Shown here: positions 41,370-43,932 of the stretch, piece by piece | Layout of the letters: each line of letters opens with the position of its first letter | How positions within the stretch are numbered: position 1 is the stretch's first letter | The notes under the pieces: model-generated | The model's input: only the letters and a program-made list of their open reading frames with translations | Database searches by the model: none | Told to the model about the DNA's origin: nothing | Made by a program: the position numbers and the translations under genes | NCBI RefSeq assembly: GCF_001954135.1 | Contig: NZ_MBEQ01000086.1 | Span: forward strand, 1-43,932 | Direction: 5' to 3' | Origin: Mycobacterium sp. GA-1841 | GTDB taxonomy: Bacteria > Actinomycetota > Actinomycetes > Mycobacteriales > Mycobacteriaceae | Length of the DNA stretch: 43,932 nt

Positions 41370-43013
41370 ATGGCAGTCCGTCCGCTTCTCACCACCGGTG
41401 TTGCACTCGCGAGCGCGGGTGCCATCATCGCGGCGACACCGGGGTTGATGACTCCGCCCAACATCGCGATCGCCGCGAGCGATGCTGCCGCGGCGACCCC
41501 GAAGAAGTCGGTCACCGTTAGCCAGCTGAATCTGCTCGGGCTCAGCGACATCGACATCCAGACCATCTCCGACATCTTCTTCCGCGTTGATGCATGGGGT
41601 GGCATCGTCGGCAGCTCTTACGACCAGTACTACGGCGGCAGCTATCAATATGCCGTGGACGAAGACGGGAATCCCGTCTACGAACAACAGGTCGATGCAG
41701 ATGGAAAGCCTGTCGTCGACGCAGCGGGCGACCCGGTATTCGTGCCGGTTCTGGATGAGAACGGGGAGCCTGCGGTTGATGAGGACGGGAACCCTATATA
41801 CAAGCGGAAGCTTGTTCCTATTAGTGGCCAGATCTACCGCGACGGGCTTGTCGGGCTTGCTTACTTCCTGAGCGACCAGATCCTGGACGAGGCTGTCACC
41901 GCCGGTATCCCGGTGATCTCGGATGCCGCCGCGTTCCTGTACGACAACGTGAACCCCTACTTCTTCGAGGCCGGCCTCGAGGAGACCTTCCGGGTCGTCG
42001 CCTCTGAGCTCACCGGCGGGATCAACGGACCCGTCGGGCAGGCGCTGGCCACTGCCGAAGATCTCTCGCACAACTGGCTGACCTATACCGGGGCGATTCT
42101 CACTCTTGCCGCGGGCGGTGTCCCGTTGGCAGGTCCGGACTTGGCCGCCGCCACGAGCATCTTCTTCTTCGGCGGTCCGGTCGAGGACGACGGCAAGGAG
42201 TACAACCAGGGCATCGATGGCGTCATCAACTACGTCGTCGACCGGGTTCTCGGTGCGCCTGCCCCTGGCACTGAGGTCGAGGACCCTGACGAAGACGGCG
42301 AGACCGGTGAGGGAGCCGAAGACGCCGAGACCCTGAACGCCAAGACCGGCATCGCATCGCTCGTCTCGGCGCGGAAGGCGTTGCCGTCGCTGGACAAGCT
42401 GTTCAATATCGACCTCAAGGCCGAGGAAGAGGCTGCGGAAGACGGCACCACGGTCGGCAAGACCGAGGGCAGCGCCGAGGGGATCACGCCGGTCGCCGAG
42501 GTATCACAGCCTGAGGCGCCGAAGCTTGGGTTCCCCAAGCTGTCGAACCTGAAGCTGGATTTGACCCCCAAGGCTCCGGTCAAGGAGACCGCAGCCGACG
42601 AGGAGCTCAAAGAGGCTGCGCCCGAGGGGAATTCCGGAGAGACCGAAGAGAAGTCCGGCGAGACGGACCCGAAGTCGGGCGAGACGGACCCGAAGTCGGG
42701 CGAGACGGACCCGAAGTCGGGCCAGACCGAGCAGAAGGCCGGCGAGACCGAGTCCGCTGACACAGGCGCCGCGCGCGGGTCTGCCAACAAGTTCACCCCG
42801 AAGCGCCACACGGAGCGCAAGAAGTCTGCGGGTGAGAAGTTCGTCGAGAAGGCCGCCGATGACCTGAAGAAGGCGTTCACACCGAAGACGAAGGCCGGCG
42901 CTGACAAGACCGCCAAGCCTAAGCATGACACCGGCTCCGCCTCCGCGTCGGGTTCCAGTGCCTCCGGCAGCAGCGACAGTGGCAGCAAGGACAAGAAGGA
43001 CAAGAAGGACTAG
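41370..43013 (+). CDS. Exported protein with DxxGxP repeats and Lys/Glu/Ser-rich tail (paralogue C of three)
   Basis: 547 aa from the ATG at 41370. The frame is open back to 41163, but that part precedes the promoter and is rejected. Signal sequence: MAVRPLLTTGVALASAGAII. It aligns with A and B at SQLNLLGLSDIDIQTISDIF, GLVGLAYFLSDQILDEAV and GVINYVVDRVLGAP. A region absent from A and B (residues 97-144) has five copies of D-x-x-G-x-P (DEDGNPVY, DADGKPVV, DAAGDPVF, DENGEPAV, DEDGNPIY), with codons more AT-rich than the rest. The tail has three exact ETDPKSG repeats and ends in SGSKDKKDKKD. A canonical terminator follows. Function unknown. Confidence 0.8.
   Translation: MAVRPLLTTGVALASAGAIIAATPGLMTPPNIAIAASDAAAATPKKSVTVSQLNLLGLSDIDIQTISDIFFRVDAWGGIVGSSYDQYYGGSYQYAVDEDGNPVYEQQVDADGKPVVDAAGDPVFVPVLDENGEPAVDEDGNPIYKRKLVPISGQIYRDGLVGLAYFLSDQILDEAVTAGIPVISDAAAFLYDNVNPYFFEAGLEETFRVVASELTGGINGPVGQALATAEDLSHNWLTYTGAILTLAAGGVPLAGPDLAAATSIFFFGGPVEDDGKEYNQGIDGVINYVVDRVLGAPAPGTEVEDPDEDGETGEGAEDAETLNAKTGIASLVSARKALPSLDKLFNIDLKAEEEAAEDGTTVGKTEGSAEGITPVAEVSQPEAPKLGFPKLSNLKLDLTPKAPVKETAADEELKEAAPEGNSGETEEKSGETDPKSGETDPKSGETDPKSGQTEQKAGETESADTGAARGSANKFTPKRHTERKKSAGEKFVEKAADDLKKAFTPKTKAGADKTAKPKHDTGSASASGSSASGSSDSGSKDKKDKKD
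41658..41802 (+). repeat. Degenerate tandem repeat encoding D-x-x-G-x-P units
   Basis: Five units within paralogue C, spaced by about 8 to 11 codons. Codons such as AAT CCC, AAG CCT and CCT ATA TAC are unusual for this genome, so the stretch may be newly acquired or under different selection. Confidence 0.65.
42660..42722 (+). repeat. Three exact 21-base tandem repeats in paralogue C
   Basis: Three identical 21-base units, each encoding ETDPKSG, lie at 42660-42680, 42681-42701 and 42702-42722. Divergent units flank them (ETEEKSG before, QTEQKAG after). Exact identity suggests recent slippage or recombination. Confidence 0.9.
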
Positions 43014-43032
43014 CGGCACCGACCTTCAGGTC

Positions 43033-43070
43033 AATGGCCCCCTCCAAATCGGAGGGGGCCATTGCTTTTT
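43033..43070 (+). terminator. Rho-independent terminator after paralogue C
   Basis: AATGGCCCCCTCC (43033-43045) and GGAGGGGGCCATT (43051-43063) pair perfectly around AAATC, followed by GCTTTTT. This is the most classical terminator in the window. Confidence 0.9.
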
Positions 43071-43262
43071 CGCAAATCAGCCCGTTTCTGCGTGCTGACT
43101 GTGAGTTCTCGTGATCATGGGCCGAATTGCGCATGAACAACGTCGTCGGCGCCTATCGCGGACGAGTGCCGTGCCTTAGTTTCGCTGTCGGACCAGCGGC
43201 AGCAGCTGCCGTCTGGGCTGAAACCATCTGCGGCGCAACGCCAATCACGAGAGGTAACGGGC

Positions 43263-43808
43263 ATGGCAAAACATCGGAAGGTCTCCGAGCGGTCGGTACG
43301 GGGACGAACGCTGGTCGGTGGGATCCTCGCGGGCGGTGCGCTGGCGATTGCCGTGCCGGCCGGGTTGGCCTCTGCCGACTCCAGCGCGTCGGGCAATGCG
43401 GTGGGCCGTCCGGCCTTCGACAACCCGGCGCCGGGAGTGCGGGCGGCCCAGGCCGTCGGTGACAAGGTGTTCAACCAGACCCCGGGCATCAACAAGACGC
43501 TCGACGACAGCCCGCTGGGCGAGGTGTACCACACCAACTACGGCACGGGGAACTATGCCGATCCCAGCAAGGGGACCAACGGTGCCGTTCAGGGCGAACT
43601 GAATGTCAACGCCGGCAAGTACTACTACAACGAGACGCAGAAGTATTCGGCGCAATACCTGGGCAACAAGATCCTCCCGGATGAGAAGGACTTGCCGGGC
43701 ACGTTGCCGAAGGCGGTGGCGGGCGTCAGCGTCAAGTCGTCGAGTGCCGAACCCTCCAACGCCAACAAGTCGTTGACGTGCGTGGCGACGACGGCCTGCC
43801 GGCACTGA
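43263..43808 (+). CDS. Secreted protein of unknown function
   Basis: 181 aa. The basic start AKHRKVSERSVRGRTLVGGI leads to a hydrophobic core (LAGGALAIAVPAGLASA) with likely cleavage before DSSASG. The mature protein (~145 residues) is polar and Asn/Tyr/Gly-rich: GEVYHTNYGTGNYADPSKGT, GKYYYNETQKYSAQYLGNKI. Two Cys (TCVATTACRH) close the chain. There is no lipobox. The ATG at 43263 has GAGAGG 8-13 bases upstream. The coding part ends before the low-quality contig end and looks intact. I do not recognise a family. Confidence 0.78.
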   Translation: MAKHRKVSERSVRGRTLVGGILAGGALAIAVPAGLASADSSASGNAVGRPAFDNPAPGVRAAQAVGDKVFNQTPGINKTLDDSPLGEVYHTNYGTGNYADPSKGTNGAVQGELNVNAGKYYYNETQKYSAQYLGNKILPDEKDLPGTLPKAVAGVSVKSSSAEPSNANKSLTCVATTACRH

Positions 43809-43932
43809 TCGTCAGAGACAACGACGGGCGGGCCTGCGGGCCCCCCCCACGCCCTCCTCCCCCCGGGCTTATTCCTCGGCCCCGCCGGCGGGCGGCGCGC
43901 CCCCCCCGCCGCGCGGATCACCCTCTTTGAGG
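43809..43932. other. Low-quality contig end
   Basis: Runs of seven or eight C (GGGCCCCCCCC, GCGCCCCCCCC) and G/C strings without coding pattern, unlike all earlier sequence. Probably sequencing or assembly noise. I annotate nothing here. Confidence 0.6.

Overview
The window is high-GC DNA whose gene content and order point to a Mycobacterium, most likely a rapid grower (Mycolicibacterium). From memory of M. tuberculosis H37Rv, the backbone follows Rv0950c (M23 peptidase), sucC, sucD, Rv0953c (LLM oxidoreductase), Rv0954, Rv0955/perM, purN, purH, Rv0958 and Rv0959. Several accessory blocks interrupt this order.

Layout. 1-4058 (minus): a sulfonate-type ABC transporter operon (binding lipoprotein, permease, ATPase) ending in a flavoprotein that runs off the left edge. 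4240-5433: a cytochrome P450. 5459-7186 (minus): M23 peptidase and a coupled membrane protein. 7470-9544: sucCD. 9620-18927: an accessory block holding an S9 peptidase with its TetR regulator, a second TetR gene divergent from an MpaB-type oxygenase, a leftward cluster of an EspC-like gene (apparently frameshifted), a large secreted-type protein and three tandem secreted paralogues, then a thiolase-like gene. Two near-identical long hairpin terminators bracket this block. 19003-25815: Rv0953c homologue, sfnG (dimethyl sulfone monooxygenase), the Rv0954 homologue, perM, purN and purH. 25816-30739: a second accessory block with a DUF559 nuclease-like gene between three palindromic repeats, an esterase, a small secreted protein, a haemophore and a Ser/Thr kinase with an LpqN-type extracellular domain. 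30862-34279: AAA ATPase plus VWA protein pair. 34327-43808: envelope or secreted proteins, including a PE-PPE-domain protein and three tandem paralogues with charged repeat tails and one shared promoter design.

How genes may work together. The transporter with its flavoprotein, and sfnG about 15 kb away, fit use of organic sulfur. sucCD, purN and purH are housekeeping. The AAA and VWA genes overlap and probably form one chaperone-like complex. The right third is mostly cell-envelope or exported material, each gene with its own promoter and long AT-richer spacers.

The most unusual items are: (1) the EspC-like / 492-aa / three-paralogue secretion cluster at 13.9-17.3 kb; (2) the palindromic repeats that flank, and in one case encode the end of, the DUF559 gene; (3) three paralogous exported proteins sharing a TTGCGG-N17/18-TANCNT promoter and a fixed-length leader. 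I saw no tRNA, rRNA, CRISPR array, transposase or phage gene. The last ~125 bases look like poor-quality contig end.
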